From an uncultured Roseburia sp. (GTDB lineage: Bacteria; Bacillota; Clostridia; Lachnospirales; Lachnospiraceae), in the NCBI GenBank assembly GCA_947174805.1, contig CAMWKH010000008.1, positions 1-64,000 on the forward strand: DNA of 64,000 nucleotides, read 5' to 3'. The position numbers and the translations under genes were made by a program. Under the pieces are notes generated by a model that saw only the letters and a program-made list of their open reading frames with translations, ran no database searches and was not told the DNA's origin. Positions 8,832 to 17,854 of this stretch are shown in pieces (positions within the stretch are counted from its first letter, which is position 1; each line of letters starts with the position of its first letter).

Positions 8832-9785
8832 ATGACAAGTCATGTAGCAGCTCCGGTACTTATCGCATTTGTAATCAGCGCCGTGTTAGGACCGGTAATT
8901 ATTCCTTTTTTAAGGAAATTAAAGGTAGGACAGACAGAGCGGGAGGAACTAAAATCCCACTTAAAAAAGACAGGGACGCCGACTATGGGGGGATTGATTA
9001 TCCTGGCCGGCGTATTGGTTACTTCCCTGTTGTTTGTAAAAGATTACCCGAAAATCATTCCCATTTTGTTTCTCACCGTGGGATTTGGGGTGATTGGTTT
9101 TCTGGATGATTATCTGAAAGTGGTGCTCCGCAGGTCTGACGGGCTGCTTGCCTGGCAGAAAATGATACTGCAGATTCTGGTGACAGGGGTGTTTGCCTAT
9201 TATCTTATGAATTACACTAATGTTTCCCTCACCATGTTGATTCCCTTTTCCGGAGGGAAATATTTGGATATTGGCATCTGGGCAGTCCCCCTTATGTTCG
9301 TGGCGGTTATCGGCACCGTCAACGGGGTGAATTTTACAGACGGGTTAGACGGTCTTGCCTCCAGCGTAACCGTGCTGGTTGCCACGTTTTTTACAGTGGT
9401 GGCTGTGGGTACAAAAAGCGGCATAGAGCCAATCACCTGTGCTGTGGCAGGGGCGCTTTTGGGATTCCTTTTGTTTAACGTATATCCCGCAAAAGTCTTT
9501 ATGGGGGATACAGGCTCCCTTGCGCTGGGAGGATTTGTGGCGGCTGCGGCCTATATGCTCCAGATGCCCCTGTTTATCCCTATTGTAGGATTTATCTATA
9601 TGATAGAAGTAATCTCCGTTATGTTGCAGGTATCCTATTTTAAGGCCACCCATGGAAAGCGGATTTTCCGAATGGCCCCCATTCATCACCATTTTGAGCT
9701 GGGAGGCTGGTCTGAGACAAGGGTAGTGGCGGTATTTTCCGTTGTGACGGCGCTTTTGGCACTGGTAGGGCTGATGGCATTGTAG
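8832..9785 (+). CDS. mraY: Phospho-N-acetylmuramoyl-pentapeptide transferase
   Basis: An integral membrane enzyme that makes lipid I from UDP-MurNAc-pentapeptide and undecaprenyl phosphate. The 317 residues and about ten hydrophobic segments are typical. Diagnostic motifs include GTPTMGG near residue 46, LDDYLKV near 90, NFTDGLDGLA near 165, FMGDTGSLALGG near 222 and the histidine cluster APIHHHFE near 285. ATG 8832 follows AAGAGGTAG (8817-8825). The frame is open back to 8757, but those codons lack family similarity. It lies 11 bases before murD. Confidence 0.97.
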   Translation: MTSHVAAPVLIAFVISAVLGPVIIPFLRKLKVGQTEREELKSHLKKTGTPTMGGLIILAGVLVTSLLFVKDYPKIIPILFLTVGFGVIGFLDDYLKVVLRRSDGLLAWQKMILQILVTGVFAYYLMNYTNVSLTMLIPFSGGKYLDIGIWAVPLMFVAVIGTVNGVNFTDGLDGLASSVTVLVATFFTVVAVGTKSGIEPITCAVAGALLGFLLFNVYPAKVFMGDTGSLALGGFVAAAAYMLQMPLFIPIVGFIYMIEVISVMLQVSYFKATHGKRIFRMAPIHHHFELGGWSETRVVAVFSVVTALLALVGLMAL

Positions 9786-9796
9786 GAGGCAGAAAA

Positions 9797-11158
9797 ATGA
9801 ACAGGAAAGAAAAACGTTATCTTGTGGCGGGAACCGGAAAAAGCGGGGCGGGAGCCGCAGGACTATTAAAAAAACAGCAGATGGACGTAACGCTGTATGA
9901 CGGAAATGAAAATCTGGATATCCATGGCTTTTACGAGAAATATCCGGAGTTAAAAGACGTGGAGATACTCTTAGGGGACCTGACAGAAGAGCAGATGAAG
10001 AGATTTGATATTTTGGTGCTCAGCCCAGGCATTCCTACTGAAATTCCCATGGTGGATGCCATGAGAAAACTTGGGGCGACTGTGTGGGGGGAAGTGGAGC
10101 TGGCCTATGCCTTTTCCAAGGGAAAGGTTTTGGCCATCACCGGGACAAACGGAAAAACCACCACAACATCCCTCCTTGGGGAGATTATGAGGAGCAGTTT
10201 TTCCGATGTCAAAGTGGTGGGAAATATTGGGATTCCCTATACCAGCGTGGCCCTTGAAACCACGGAGGAAACGGTGACTGTGGCGGAAATCAGCAGTTTC
10301 CAGCTTGAGACCATAGAGAATTTCGCCCCCAAAGTAACGGCGATTTTAAATATTACCCCGGACCACTTAAACCGGCATCACACCATGGAAAACTATACGG
10401 CTGTAAAGGAATCCATCACAAAAAACCAGGGGAGAGACGGAATTTGCGTTTTAAACTATGAGGATGAGGTTTTGCGGAAATTCGGGGAGAACCTTCCCTT
10501 AAAAGTCATATATTTTTCCAGCAGGAGAGAGTTGGCAGAGGGGCTTTTTTATAAAGACGAGTGTATTTACCTGGCACAGGAGGGAAAGGTGACAAAAATC
10601 CTTCCGGTGAGGGAATTAAATCTTTTGGGCAGGCATAACTATGAAAATGTCATGGCTGCCACCGCCATGGCCCTGGGCTTTGGGGTGGATTTGGAGAAAA
10701 TAAAAAAGGTTCTTTGCAATTTTCAGGCAGTGGAGCATAGAATTGAATATGTGACAGAAAAAAGAGGCGTAAAATTTTATAATGATTCCAAGGGAACAAA
10801 CCCGGATGCCGCCATACAGGGGATTCGGGCTATGGTGCGCCCCACATTTTTAATCGGGGGAGGCTACGATAAACAGTCTGCCTACGGGGAGTGGATTGAT
10901 GCCTTTGAGGGAAAGGTAAAGGAACTGGTTCTGATCGGACAGACGAGGGAGGCCATTGCAGAGACGGCCAGGGAACATGGCTTTACGGATATTATACTAA
11001 AAGATACTTTAAAAGAGGCGGTGGAACTATGCTATGCCCATGCAGAAAGCGGGGATGCGGTGCTTTTGTCCCCAGCCTGTGCAAGCTGGGGAATGTTCAC
11101 GGATTATGAGGAGCGGGGCAGAGTATTTAAAGAGATAGTCAATAACCTAAAGGAGTGA
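9797..11158 (+). CDS. murD: UDP-N-acetylmuramoylalanine--D-glutamate ligase
   Basis: A cytoplasmic ATP-dependent Mur ligase adding D-glutamate to UDP-MurNAc-L-alanine. It has 453 residues. The N-terminal Rossmann-like domain starts VAGTGKSGAGAA. The ATP-binding P-loop is GTNGKTTTT (Gly116). The central domain has NITPDHLNRH, and the C-terminal domain carries NDSKGTNPDA and LLSPACASWGMF. The start is ATG 9797 with AGGAGG just upstream. Its neighbours mraY and ftsW are the expected pathway partners. Confidence 0.97.
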   Translation: MNRKEKRYLVAGTGKSGAGAAGLLKKQQMDVTLYDGNENLDIHGFYEKYPELKDVEILLGDLTEEQMKRFDILVLSPGIPTEIPMVDAMRKLGATVWGEVELAYAFSKGKVLAITGTNGKTTTTSLLGEIMRSSFSDVKVVGNIGIPYTSVALETTEETVTVAEISSFQLETIENFAPKVTAILNITPDHLNRHHTMENYTAVKESITKNQGRDGICVLNYEDEVLRKFGENLPLKVIYFSSRRELAEGLFYKDECIYLAQEGKVTKILPVRELNLLGRHNYENVMAATAMALGFGVDLEKIKKVLCNFQAVEHRIEYVTEKRGVKFYNDSKGTNPDAAIQGIRAMVRPTFLIGGGYDKQSAYGEWIDAFEGKVKELVLIGQTREAIAETAREHGFTDIILKDTLKEAVELCYAHAESGDAVLLSPACASWGMFTDYEERGRVFKEIVNNLKE

Positions 11159-11162
11159 GGGC

Positions 11163-12278
11163 ATGAGCCGAAGACCGGAAAAGAACAGGGAGAAGCCAAT
11201 TAAATATTTTGATTATACCATGCTGTTTATCATAATATTTTTGGTAGGCTTCGGTCTGGTCATGTTATATAGTACCAGTTCTTATAACGCCCAGCTTAAA
11301 TTTAAGGATTCCGCATGGTATTTAAAAAAGCAGGTGTTCGCCACAGCCGTAGGTTTTTTTGGCATGTATGTGGCGGCCCACATTGATTACCATTACTGGA
11401 TGAAATTAAGCGGCCTGGCATATGCCTTGGCCTTGTTTCTCTGCGTCCTGGTTATTTTCAGTGGTGAAAATTACAATGGCTCCACCAGATGGCTGAAAAT
11501 CGGCCCTTTGAGCGTGCAGCCATCAGAGATTGCAAAGGTGGCAACCATCCTCTTTCTGGCAACTATTATAAACAAGATGCCAAAGCAGATGGGAAAAATG
11601 TCAACCATCATGAAAATAATGATTCTCACGGTTCCCATTATCGGGGTGGTGGCAAAGACAAACTTAAGTACCGCAATTATTATTTTAGGAATTGCCGTGT
11701 GCCTTACCTTTGTGGCCAGTCCTAAATATAAGCCCTTTTTCCTTATGGCTTTTTTTGTGGTGGGATTCGGCGCAATGTTTATTATGATGGAGGGCTACCG
11801 GGCGGAACGTATTAAAATCTGGCGTCATCCGGAGGACTATGAAAAGGGATATCAGACCCTGCAGGGCCTTTATGCAATAGGCTCCGGAGGGCTTTTTGGA
11901 AAAGGCCTGGGGGAGAGTATGCAAAAGCTCGGCTTTCTGCCGGAGGCCCAGAACGATATGATTTTTTCCATTATCTGCGAGGAGTTGGGGTTATTCGGGG
12001 CTGTCTGCGTGATTCTCTTATTTCTCCTTTTAATCTGGAGGTTTCTTGTGATTGCCAACAATGCCTCAGATTTATTCGGCGCATTGATTGTGGTGGGGAT
12101 TATGGCCCATGTTGCCATCCAGGTAATTTTAAATATTGCGGTTGTCACCAACAGCATTCCAAACACAGGAATCACCCTTCCCTTTATCAGTTACGGCGGG
12201 ACTTCCGTTGCCATTCTTTTAACGGAGATGGGATTGGCCTTAAGTGTTTCCAGGGGAATTAAATTAGAGGCGGTGTAA
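11163..12278 (+). CDS. ftsW: SEDS glycosyltransferase FtsW (or SpoVE)
   Basis: A polytopic peptidoglycan polymerase of the SEDS family that works with a class B PBP. The 371 residues give about ten membrane segments. SEDS signatures are SVQPSEIAKV near residue 120, the LQGLYAIGSGGLFGKGLG loop with a downstream AQNDMIFSIICEELG, and the C-terminal ITLPFISYGGTS. It is the only SEDS gene in the window. It may therefore act with FtsI in division, with SpoVD in cortex synthesis (SpoVE role), or both. The start is ATG 11163, five bases after the murD stop. Confidence 0.93.
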   Translation: MSRRPEKNREKPIKYFDYTMLFIIIFLVGFGLVMLYSTSSYNAQLKFKDSAWYLKKQVFATAVGFFGMYVAAHIDYHYWMKLSGLAYALALFLCVLVIFSGENYNGSTRWLKIGPLSVQPSEIAKVATILFLATIINKMPKQMGKMSTIMKIMILTVPIIGVVAKTNLSTAIIILGIAVCLTFVASPKYKPFFLMAFFVVGFGAMFIMMEGYRAERIKIWRHPEDYEKGYQTLQGLYAIGSGGLFGKGLGESMQKLGFLPEAQNDMIFSIICEELGLFGAVCVILLFLLLIWRFLVIANNASDLFGALIVVGIMAHVAIQVILNIAVVTNSIPNTGITLPFISYGGTSVAILLTEMGLALSVSRGIKLEAV

Positions 12279-12281
12279 TGT

Positions 12282-13049
12282 ATGGCAAGAGACAAAGAAT
12301 TGCTGCGGGAAAAGCGCAGAAAGAAAAAGAGACGAAAGATAAGGCTTGTGATTTTCCTGATTTTTCTCCTTGTGGCAGCCTTGTCTGCCCTGATTATCTG
12401 GCAGGTCTACCGGGTGGGGGAAGTGAAGGTTGAGGGGAATGAACACTACTCCAAGGAACAGATAGAGAAATTTGTCCTGGATGATAAGTACTCCTGGAAT
12501 TCCTTATATGTGTATTTAAAATACCGCTTTATGGAGATGGAGCAGATTCCCTTTGTGGATACTATGGAGATTTCCCTGGAAAATCCCAAAACCCTTAAAA
12601 TATTTGTATATGAGAAAGAGATTATCGGATATCTGTACATCGCATCCATCGACCAGAATGTTTACTTTGACAAAGACGGCTTTGTGGTGGAGACCTCCAA
12701 GGAGATAATTGAGGGGATTCCCAGAGTGGAAGGGCTAAACTGTGACCAGGTAGTGTTGTATGAAAAGCTTCCTATAGACGACAAAGATATTTTGAGAAGC
12801 CTTCTGGGCGCCAGCCAGTCCTTAAAGAAAAATGGAGTTGTGCCGGAGGAAATCCGGTTTGAGGAAAATGGCAGCATCACTCTCTCATACGGAAATATCA
12901 CAGTTTTGCTGGGAGGAGGGGACAAGCTCACCAATAAAATCCTGCGGCTGTCCTATATACTGCCCCAGCTTGAGGGAAAAAAAGGAGTTCTCCACGTGGA
13001 AAACTGGACGGAGAACACAACAGACATTATTTTTGACCAGGAAAAGTGA
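12282..13049 (+). CDS. ftsQ: Cell division protein FtsQ/DivIB
   Basis: A predicted bitopic septal protein of 255 residues. A basic cytoplasmic tail (1-24) leads into one membrane segment (about 25-45, IFLIFLLVAALSALII). A POTRA-type domain follows (VGEVKVEGNEHYSKEQI..., 48-120), then a divergent beta domain. FtsQ/DivIB binds FtsL and DivIC. The ribosome site is poor and the start is three bases after ftsW, which suggests translational coupling. murG, normally near here, is absent. Confidence 0.9.
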   Translation: MARDKELLREKRRKKKRRKIRLVIFLIFLLVAALSALIIWQVYRVGEVKVEGNEHYSKEQIEKFVLDDKYSWNSLYVYLKYRFMEMEQIPFVDTMEISLENPKTLKIFVYEKEIIGYLYIASIDQNVYFDKDGFVVETSKEIIEGIPRVEGLNCDQVVLYEKLPIDDKDILRSLLGASQSLKKNGVVPEEIRFEENGSITLSYGNITVLLGGGDKLTNKILRLSYILPQLEGKKGVLHVENWTENTTDIIFDQEK

Positions 13050-13088
13050 GAAAATTCCCATTTATCGAAAAAAAAATAAAATTTCTTA

Positions 13089-13117
13089 TTGATTAATTTT
13101 GCAAAAGATTATATTAT
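13089..13117 (+). promoter_or_regulatory. Predicted sigma-A promoter of ftsZ
   Basis: TTGATT (13089-13094), 17 bp, TATTAT (13112-13117). It leaves a leader of about 120 bases before ftsZ, in which I see no further gene. Confidence 0.6.
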
Positions 13118-13244
13118 AGTCTATATGAGTTTGTTTGTGCTCTGAATGATACAAGATATAGTGGAATGCATATAAACTTTTTACATATATTCGGGTGGAT
13201 TTGAATTCAGACTAACAAAGGGTAGAGAAAAAGGAGGAAATACC

Positions 13245-14480
13245 TTGCTTGAGATAATGAACACAGAGAGTGATTCCAGTGCAAAGATTATTGTGATAGG
13301 TGTGGGCGGTGCTGGAAATAACGCAGTAAATAGAATGATTGACGAGAGTATCGGCGGCGTGGAGTTTGTGGGGATTAATACGGACAAGCAGGCTCTGATG
13401 CTTTGCAAGGCCCCAACCTTGATTCAGATTGGGGAGAAGCTTACCAAGGGGCTTGGGGCGGGAGCCCAGCCGGAAGTGGGCCAGAAAGCTGCGGAGGAGA
13501 GCGCAGAGGATTTGGCTGAGGCTGTGAAAGGTGCCGATATGGTATTTGTGACCTGCGGCATGGGAGGCGGAACAGGAACAGGTGCTGCCCCCGTGGTGGC
13601 CAAGCTTGCCAAGGAACAGGGAATCCTTACGGTAGGTGTGGTGACGAAACCCTTTAAATTTGAAGCCAAGACAAGGATGGTGAATGCTGTCTCCGGTATC
13701 GACCGTTTAAAAGAGAGCGTAGACACACTGATTGTCATTCCAAATGACAAGCTTTTAGAGATTGTGGACAGAAGAACTACGATGCCCGACGCCTTGAAGA
13801 AGGCGGATGAAGTGCTCCAGCAGGCAGTGCAGGGAATTACGGACTTGATTAATGTTCCAGCTTTGATTAACTTGGATTTTGCAGATGTGCAGACGGTTAT
13901 GAAGGACAAGGGTATGGCCCATATCGGAATCGGAAGCGCAAACGGGGACGACAAGGCTATTGAGGCAGTGAAACTTGCCGTGGCAAGCCCGCTTTTGGAG
14001 ACTACCATCACCGGGGCATCCCATGTTATTATCAATATTTCAGGAGATATCTCCCTTATGGATGCCAATGATGCGGCAAGCTATGTCCAGGATTTGGCAG
14101 GGGATAATGCCAATATTATATTCGGTGCAAAATTTGACGAGAATATGACAGATGAGGCCACCATCACGGTGATTGCCACAGGTTTGGAAAATCCCACCCA
14201 GTCAAGCAAAATTATACCTGGGATGAAATACCAGAGCAACACTGCGGTAAACAGGCCTATGTCCTCTGTGTCAAGGCCGGCTGCGTCCTCCCCGGTGGGG
14301 ACGGGAAGCGGTTTACATAGTGCCGGACTTGGGGCAGGAGCTGCCCAGACAGGAACCGGGGTAAATACAAATGCAACTCCATTTAATTACGGCGGTATCA
14401 AAAAACCCCAAAAGCCGGAGAGCAGTGTTCCCCAGAGGGACATAAAGATTCCGGAATTTTTGAAAAATACAAAACGGTAA
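13245..14480 (+). CDS. ftsZ: Cell division GTPase FtsZ
   Basis: The tubulin homologue that forms the Z ring. It has 411 residues: a GTPase core with [13 protein letters not shown] near residue 19, the tubulin signature GGGTGTGA starting at Gly107, and the T7-loop segment NLDFADV. A variable Ser/Gly/Thr-rich linker (about 325-385) leads to the conserved C-terminal peptide IPEFLKN, which binds FtsA, SepF and similar partners. The start is TTG 13245, supported by AAGGAGGAAA at 13231-13240 and the MLEI beginning common in Firmicutes. ATG 13257 is too far from the ribosome site. ftsA is not adjacent. Confidence 0.98.
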   Translation: MLEIMNTESDSSAKIIVIGVGGAGNNAVNRMIDESIGGVEFVGINTDKQALMLCKAPTLIQIGEKLTKGLGAGAQPEVGQKAAEESAEDLAEAVKGADMVFVTCGMGGGTGTGAAPVVAKLAKEQGILTVGVVTKPFKFEAKTRMVNAVSGIDRLKESVDTLIVIPNDKLLEIVDRRTTMPDALKKADEVLQQAVQGITDLINVPALINLDFADVQTVMKDKGMAHIGIGSANGDDKAIEAVKLAVASPLLETTITGASHVIINISGDISLMDANDAASYVQDLAGDNANIIFGAKFDENMTDEATITVIATGLENPTQSSKIIPGMKYQSNTAVNRPMSSVSRPAASSPVGTGSGLHSAGLGAGAAQTGTGVNTNATPFNYGGIKKPQKPESSVPQRDIKIPEFLKNTKR

Positions 14481-14495
14481 GGGTGAAAGATAGAA

Positions 14496-14532
14496 AAAGA
14501 CCTTGAAAGCGTAGCTTTCAAGGTCTTTTTTT
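14496..14532 (+). terminator. Terminator of ftsZ
   Basis: Stem AAAGACCTTGAAAGC (14496-14510) pairs perfectly with 14514-14528 across a 3-nt loop, followed by a T run. It closes the division and cell-wall region. Confidence 0.95.
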
Positions 14533-14574
14533 GTCTTTTTATGAGGATGAATTTATTGGAAATCGGAACTTTCT

Positions 14575-14607
14575 TTGACAAAAAACTAATGTGGTTTCTT
14601 TTATAAT
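14575..14607 (+). promoter_or_regulatory. spoIIG-type promoter with an extended spacer and a Spo0A-like box
   Basis: TTGACA (14575-14580) and TATAAT (14602-14607) are perfect sigma-A hexamers but 21 bp apart instead of 17. The Bacillus subtilis spoIIG promoter has the same peculiarity (22 bp) and needs Spo0A bound over its -35 region. TTTGACA (14574-14580) differs at one position from the reverse complement of the 0A box TGTCGAA. Confidence 0.7.
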
Positions 14608-14636
14608 AGCATCAGCAAATCTTTGGGAGGTGAAAA

Positions 14637-15428
14637 GTGAAGTATGAATTTTATGCGGATGTATTTTTCCTGACCAATTTCTATCTTGATTTTCTGGCAA
14701 TCTATGCGGTAAGTGAAATCCTGGGAAAGAAAAAACGGTATTTCCGTTTTCTGTCAGGGGCTGCCATAAGCAGCCTCATGGGCTGTATTCTCTTTCTATC
14801 ACTCAGCCATTATGATCTTTATTTGTTAAGTATACATTTTATAGTAAATCCGGCAATAACAGTGTTCTGTTTTTATCCGGCGGAAAAAAGAAGTTATTTT
14901 CACGCATATCTGCTTATGTATTTTGTTTTGCTGATGCTTGGTGGAAGTATGCAATGGTTATACGGTACGTTAACAGAGGGGAGGTATTATGAACTCTGCC
15001 TTTTGCTCACCGGTATTCCCCTTCTGCTGCTTACCTATATCATACGCAGAAGAAGGGAAAATGTGCAGATTCACTATGAGGCTTTTGTCTCTCACCAAGG
15101 CAGGGAGGTGAGGGTGACAGCTCTTTTGGATACGGGAAACCGCCTGGTGGACCCCTATACGAAAGAGCCGGTACATATTTTGGCGGAGGGGATAAAAGAA
15201 AGGCTTGGGATAGAGCTGCCGGGAAGGCTGGTTCCCTTTCACTCCCTGGGGGAATCCCATGGAATGATAGAAGTTTTTACTATAGAAAAATTAAGGATTT
15301 GCCACAATAAAGAAGATATGGTATTTTCCCCTGCGGTGGTGGCTGCAGGGGAGGATGCTTTGTTTCAAAATAAAAGTTATCAAATGATCTTACACGGCAG
15401 TGTTGTAAATCATAAGGAGTTAATTTAA
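14637..15428 (+). CDS. spoIIGA: Sporulation sigma-E factor-processing peptidase SpoIIGA
   Basis: A membrane aspartic protease that activates pro-sigma-E in the mother cell in response to SpoIIR from the forespore. It has 263 residues with five hydrophobic segments in the first half (about 5-145). The second half is a soluble protease domain with the catalytic motif LLDTGN (Asp165), like half of a retroviral protease. The start is GTG 14637 with GGGAGGTG at 14625-14632. It is three bases upstream of the sigE leader, the conserved two-gene arrangement. Confidence 0.93.
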   Translation: MKYEFYADVFFLTNFYLDFLAIYAVSEILGKKKRYFRFLSGAAISSLMGCILFLSLSHYDLYLLSIHFIVNPAITVFCFYPAEKRSYFHAYLLMYFVLLMLGGSMQWLYGTLTEGRYYELCLLLTGIPLLLLTYIIRRRRENVQIHYEAFVSHQGREVRVTALLDTGNRLVDPYTKEPVHILAEGIKERLGIELPGRLVPFHSLGESHGMIEVFTIEKLRICHNKEDMVFSPAVVAAGEDALFQNKSYQMILHGSVVNHKELI

Positions 15429-15443
15429 AATTTGGAGGTTATT

Positions 15444-16181
15444 ATGTATTTAAAAGTCAGCGTTCCGAAACAGATTAAAATTTCATTTCTTGCATCATTG
15501 AGAAAACATCAGGAGGAGACGGAGGATATCCACTATATCGGAGGGGCGGAAGTGCTTCCCCCGCCTTTGGACGCCGGGGAGGAGGCGGACTGCATCAAGC
15601 GTTTGGAGGAAAACGGGGAGGATGCGGCGAAAAACCGGCTGATTGAGCACAATTTAAGGCTGGTGGTGTACATAGCAAAAAAATTTGACAATACAGGAAT
15701 CGGGGTGGAGGATTTAATTTCCATTGGAACTATCGGCCTGATTAAGTCCATCAACACCTTTAATCCCCAGAAAAACATTAAGCTGGCCACCTATGCCTCC
15801 CGATGCATAGAGAATGAGATTTTAATGTATTTGAGGCGGAACAGCAAGACCCGCATGGAGGTCAGTATTGACGAGCCCTTAAATGTGGACTGGGACGGCA
15901 ATGAACTTTTGCTCTCAGATATATTGGGGACGGATGAGGACGTAATTTATAAAGACATTGAGACGGAGGTGGAGCATCATCTTTTGGGAAAGGCCATCGA
16001 CAAACTCTCCGGCAGGGAGAGGATGATTGTGGAGATGCGTTACGGCCTTGGAAACAGGGGAGGAAGGGAACTGACCCAGAAGGAGGTGGCGGATAAACTT
16101 GGAATATCCCAGTCCTATATCTCAAGGCTTGAGAAAAAGATTATGCGCCGGCTGAAAAAAGAAATTGTGCGCTTAGAATAA
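15444..16181 (+). CDS. sigE: Pro-sigma-E, early mother-cell sigma factor
   Basis: A sigma-70 family factor of 245 residues. The N-terminal stretch (about 1-30, ending near HYIGGAE) corresponds to the pro-sequence removed by SpoIIGA. Region 2 contains [12 protein letters not shown] and [17 protein letters not shown], followed by [17 protein letters not shown]. Region 4 has [27 protein letters not shown] chose ATG 15444 because GGAGGT lies at 15433-15438; TTG 15432 is upstream in frame. It is predicted to be co-transcribed with spoIIGA from the Spo0A-type promoter. Confidence 0.95.
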   Translation: MYLKVSVPKQIKISFLASLRKHQEETEDIHYIGGAEVLPPPLDAGEEADCIKRLEENGEDAAKNRLIEHNLRLVVYIAKKFDNTGIGVEDLISIGTIGLIKSINTFNPQKNIKLATYASRCIENEILMYLRRNSKTRMEVSIDEPLNVDWDGNELLLSDILGTDEDVIYKDIETEVEHHLLGKAIDKLSGRERMIVEMRYGLGNRGGRELTQKEVADKLGISQSYISRLEKKIMRRLKKEIVRLE

Positions 16182-16247
16182 AAAGGGTGAAATTTACTAC
16201 AATATATGGTAAAATAAAAAAAAGTGTTTCACAAAGGAGATGGTAGA

Positions 16248-17852
16248 ATGCGGCTAAACTTTTTAGGGGCAGATCATGAGGTAACTGGAAGCTGTCATTT
16301 TATGCAGTTTGGGGACAAAAATCTTTTGGTAGACTGCGGCATGGAACAGGGGCCGGATTTATATGTAAATCAGGAAATCCCTGTGAATGCTTCGGATATT
16401 GACTATGTGTTTATCACCCATGCACATATCGATCATTCCGGGCTTTTGCCGCTTCTCTACAGCCACGGGTTCAGAGGGCAGGTATTTGCCACAAATGCAA
16501 CCTGTGGATTATGTAATATTATGTTGAAGGACAGCGCACATATCCAGGAGTTTGAGGCGGAGTGGAAGAACAGGAAGGCAAAGAGGGCCGGCCTGCCGGA
16601 AGTTGTGCCTTTGTACAGTATGGATGATGTCTTGGGGGTATTGGGGCATTTTATTCCATGTGCTTACAACGAAAAAGTTCAGGTGGAAGAAAATCTTACC
16701 GTTCGGTTTGTAGATGCAGGGCATCTTTTGGGTTCTTCCAGCATTGAAATGTGGGTGAGGGAAGAGGGGGAGGAAATAAAGGTGGTCTTTTCCGGCGATA
16801 TCGGCCACGAGGGAAAACCACTCATTAAAAATCCCACTTACATAGAAGAGGCGGACTTTGTGGTGATGGAATCCACTTATGGTGACAGAAATCATGCAGC
16901 CTCCGTAGATTTTGCAAGAGAACTTGCCCAGGCCATAGAGACGACCTTTGCAAGGGGCGGAAATCTTGTGATTCCTGCTTTTTCCGTGGGCAGGACACAG
17001 GAACTTTTGTATTTCCTGAGAAAAATCAAGACGGATAAACTTCTGGACCGCTTTTTGGATTTTGAGGTATATATCGACAGCCCGCTAGCTATCGAGGCTA
17101 CCAATATATTCCACAAAAGCGTGGCGGAATGTTTTGACGGGGAAGCCTTGGAGTTGGTGAAAAAAGGTATCAATCCTATTGGATTTGAGGGGCTTAAAGT
17201 TGCGGTGACAAGCGATGAGTCAAAGATGGTGAATTTTATCCAAAAACCCATCGTTATTATCTCCGCCTCCGGTATGTGTGAGGCAGGGCGTATCAGGCAC
17301 CACTTAAAGCATAACCTTTGGAGAAAGGAATCCACCATTCTTTTTGTGGGATTTCAGGTGCCTGGTACTCTGGGCAACGCCCTTTTGGGGGGAGCCAAGG
17401 AGGTGAGGCTCTTTGGTGAGACAATCAACGTCCAGGCGGAAATCAGAAATATGCCGGGCATCAGCGGCCATGCGGACAGAGACCATCTTTTGGCATGGGC
17501 AAAAGCTTTTCACAAAAAACCGAAAAAAATCTTTGTGGTCCACGGGGATGACAAGGTATGCGATGCCTTTGCAGAGTATTTAAGCAGTGAGCTTGGCGTG
17601 GAGGCAGTGGCTCCCTACAGCGGGGACGGTTTTGACTTGCTCACCGGGGAGCAGGTGGAGCAGGGAAGCCGTATGCTGGCAGAGAAGCGGAGAGAGAAGC
17701 CCATGCGCGCCTCCTCCAATATTTTTGCAAGGCTTCTTGCAGCGGGACAGCGCCTGCTTACGGTTATTCACCGCTGTGAAGGGATGCCGAACAAAGAGCT
17801 GGGAAGGTTTGCGGACCAGGTGAATTCCCTGTGTGACAAGTGGGAACGCTAA
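16248..17852 (+). CDS. Beta-CASP metallo-beta-lactamase fold hydrolase (predicted RNA-processing)
   Basis: A 534-residue protein. An N-terminal metallo-beta-lactamase domain has the zinc motif HAHIDH (58-63) and FSGDIGHEG. A beta-CASP insert follows (PAFSVGRTQELLYFL; IDSPLAIEAT). The C-terminal RNA-metabolising segment has SASGMCEAGRIRHH and NMPGISGHADRDHLL. This architecture is that of CPSF73/YsxC-unrelated exo- or endoribonucleases such as archaeal and bacterial beta-CASP RNases; it is distinct from RNase J in sequence. The substrate is unknown. ATG 16248 has AAAGGAGATGG upstream. It sits between sigE and the oppositely oriented sigG, and its stop is two bases from the sigG stop. Confidence 0.85.
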   Translation: MRLNFLGADHEVTGSCHFMQFGDKNLLVDCGMEQGPDLYVNQEIPVNASDIDYVFITHAHIDHSGLLPLLYSHGFRGQVFATNATCGLCNIMLKDSAHIQEFEAEWKNRKAKRAGLPEVVPLYSMDDVLGVLGHFIPCAYNEKVQVEENLTVRFVDAGHLLGSSSIEMWVREEGEEIKVVFSGDIGHEGKPLIKNPTYIEEADFVVMESTYGDRNHAASVDFARELAQAIETTFARGGNLVIPAFSVGRTQELLYFLRKIKTDKLLDRFLDFEVYIDSPLAIEATNIFHKSVAECFDGEALELVKKGINPIGFEGLKVAVTSDESKMVNFIQKPIVIISASGMCEAGRIRHHLKHNLWRKESTILFVGFQVPGTLGNALLGGAKEVRLFGETINVQAEIRNMPGISGHADRDHLLAWAKAFHKKPKKIFVVHGDDKVCDAFAEYLSSELGVEAVAPYSGDGFDLLTGEQVEQGSRMLAEKRREKPMRASSNIFARLLAAGQRLLTVIHRCEGMPNKELGRFADQVNSLCDKWER

Positions 17853-17854
17853 GG

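Noticed and set aside
13424-14068. Minus-strand open frame of 214 codons opposite ftsZ
   Set aside because: Fully inside ftsZ, Ser/Ala-rich shadow composition, no translation signals.
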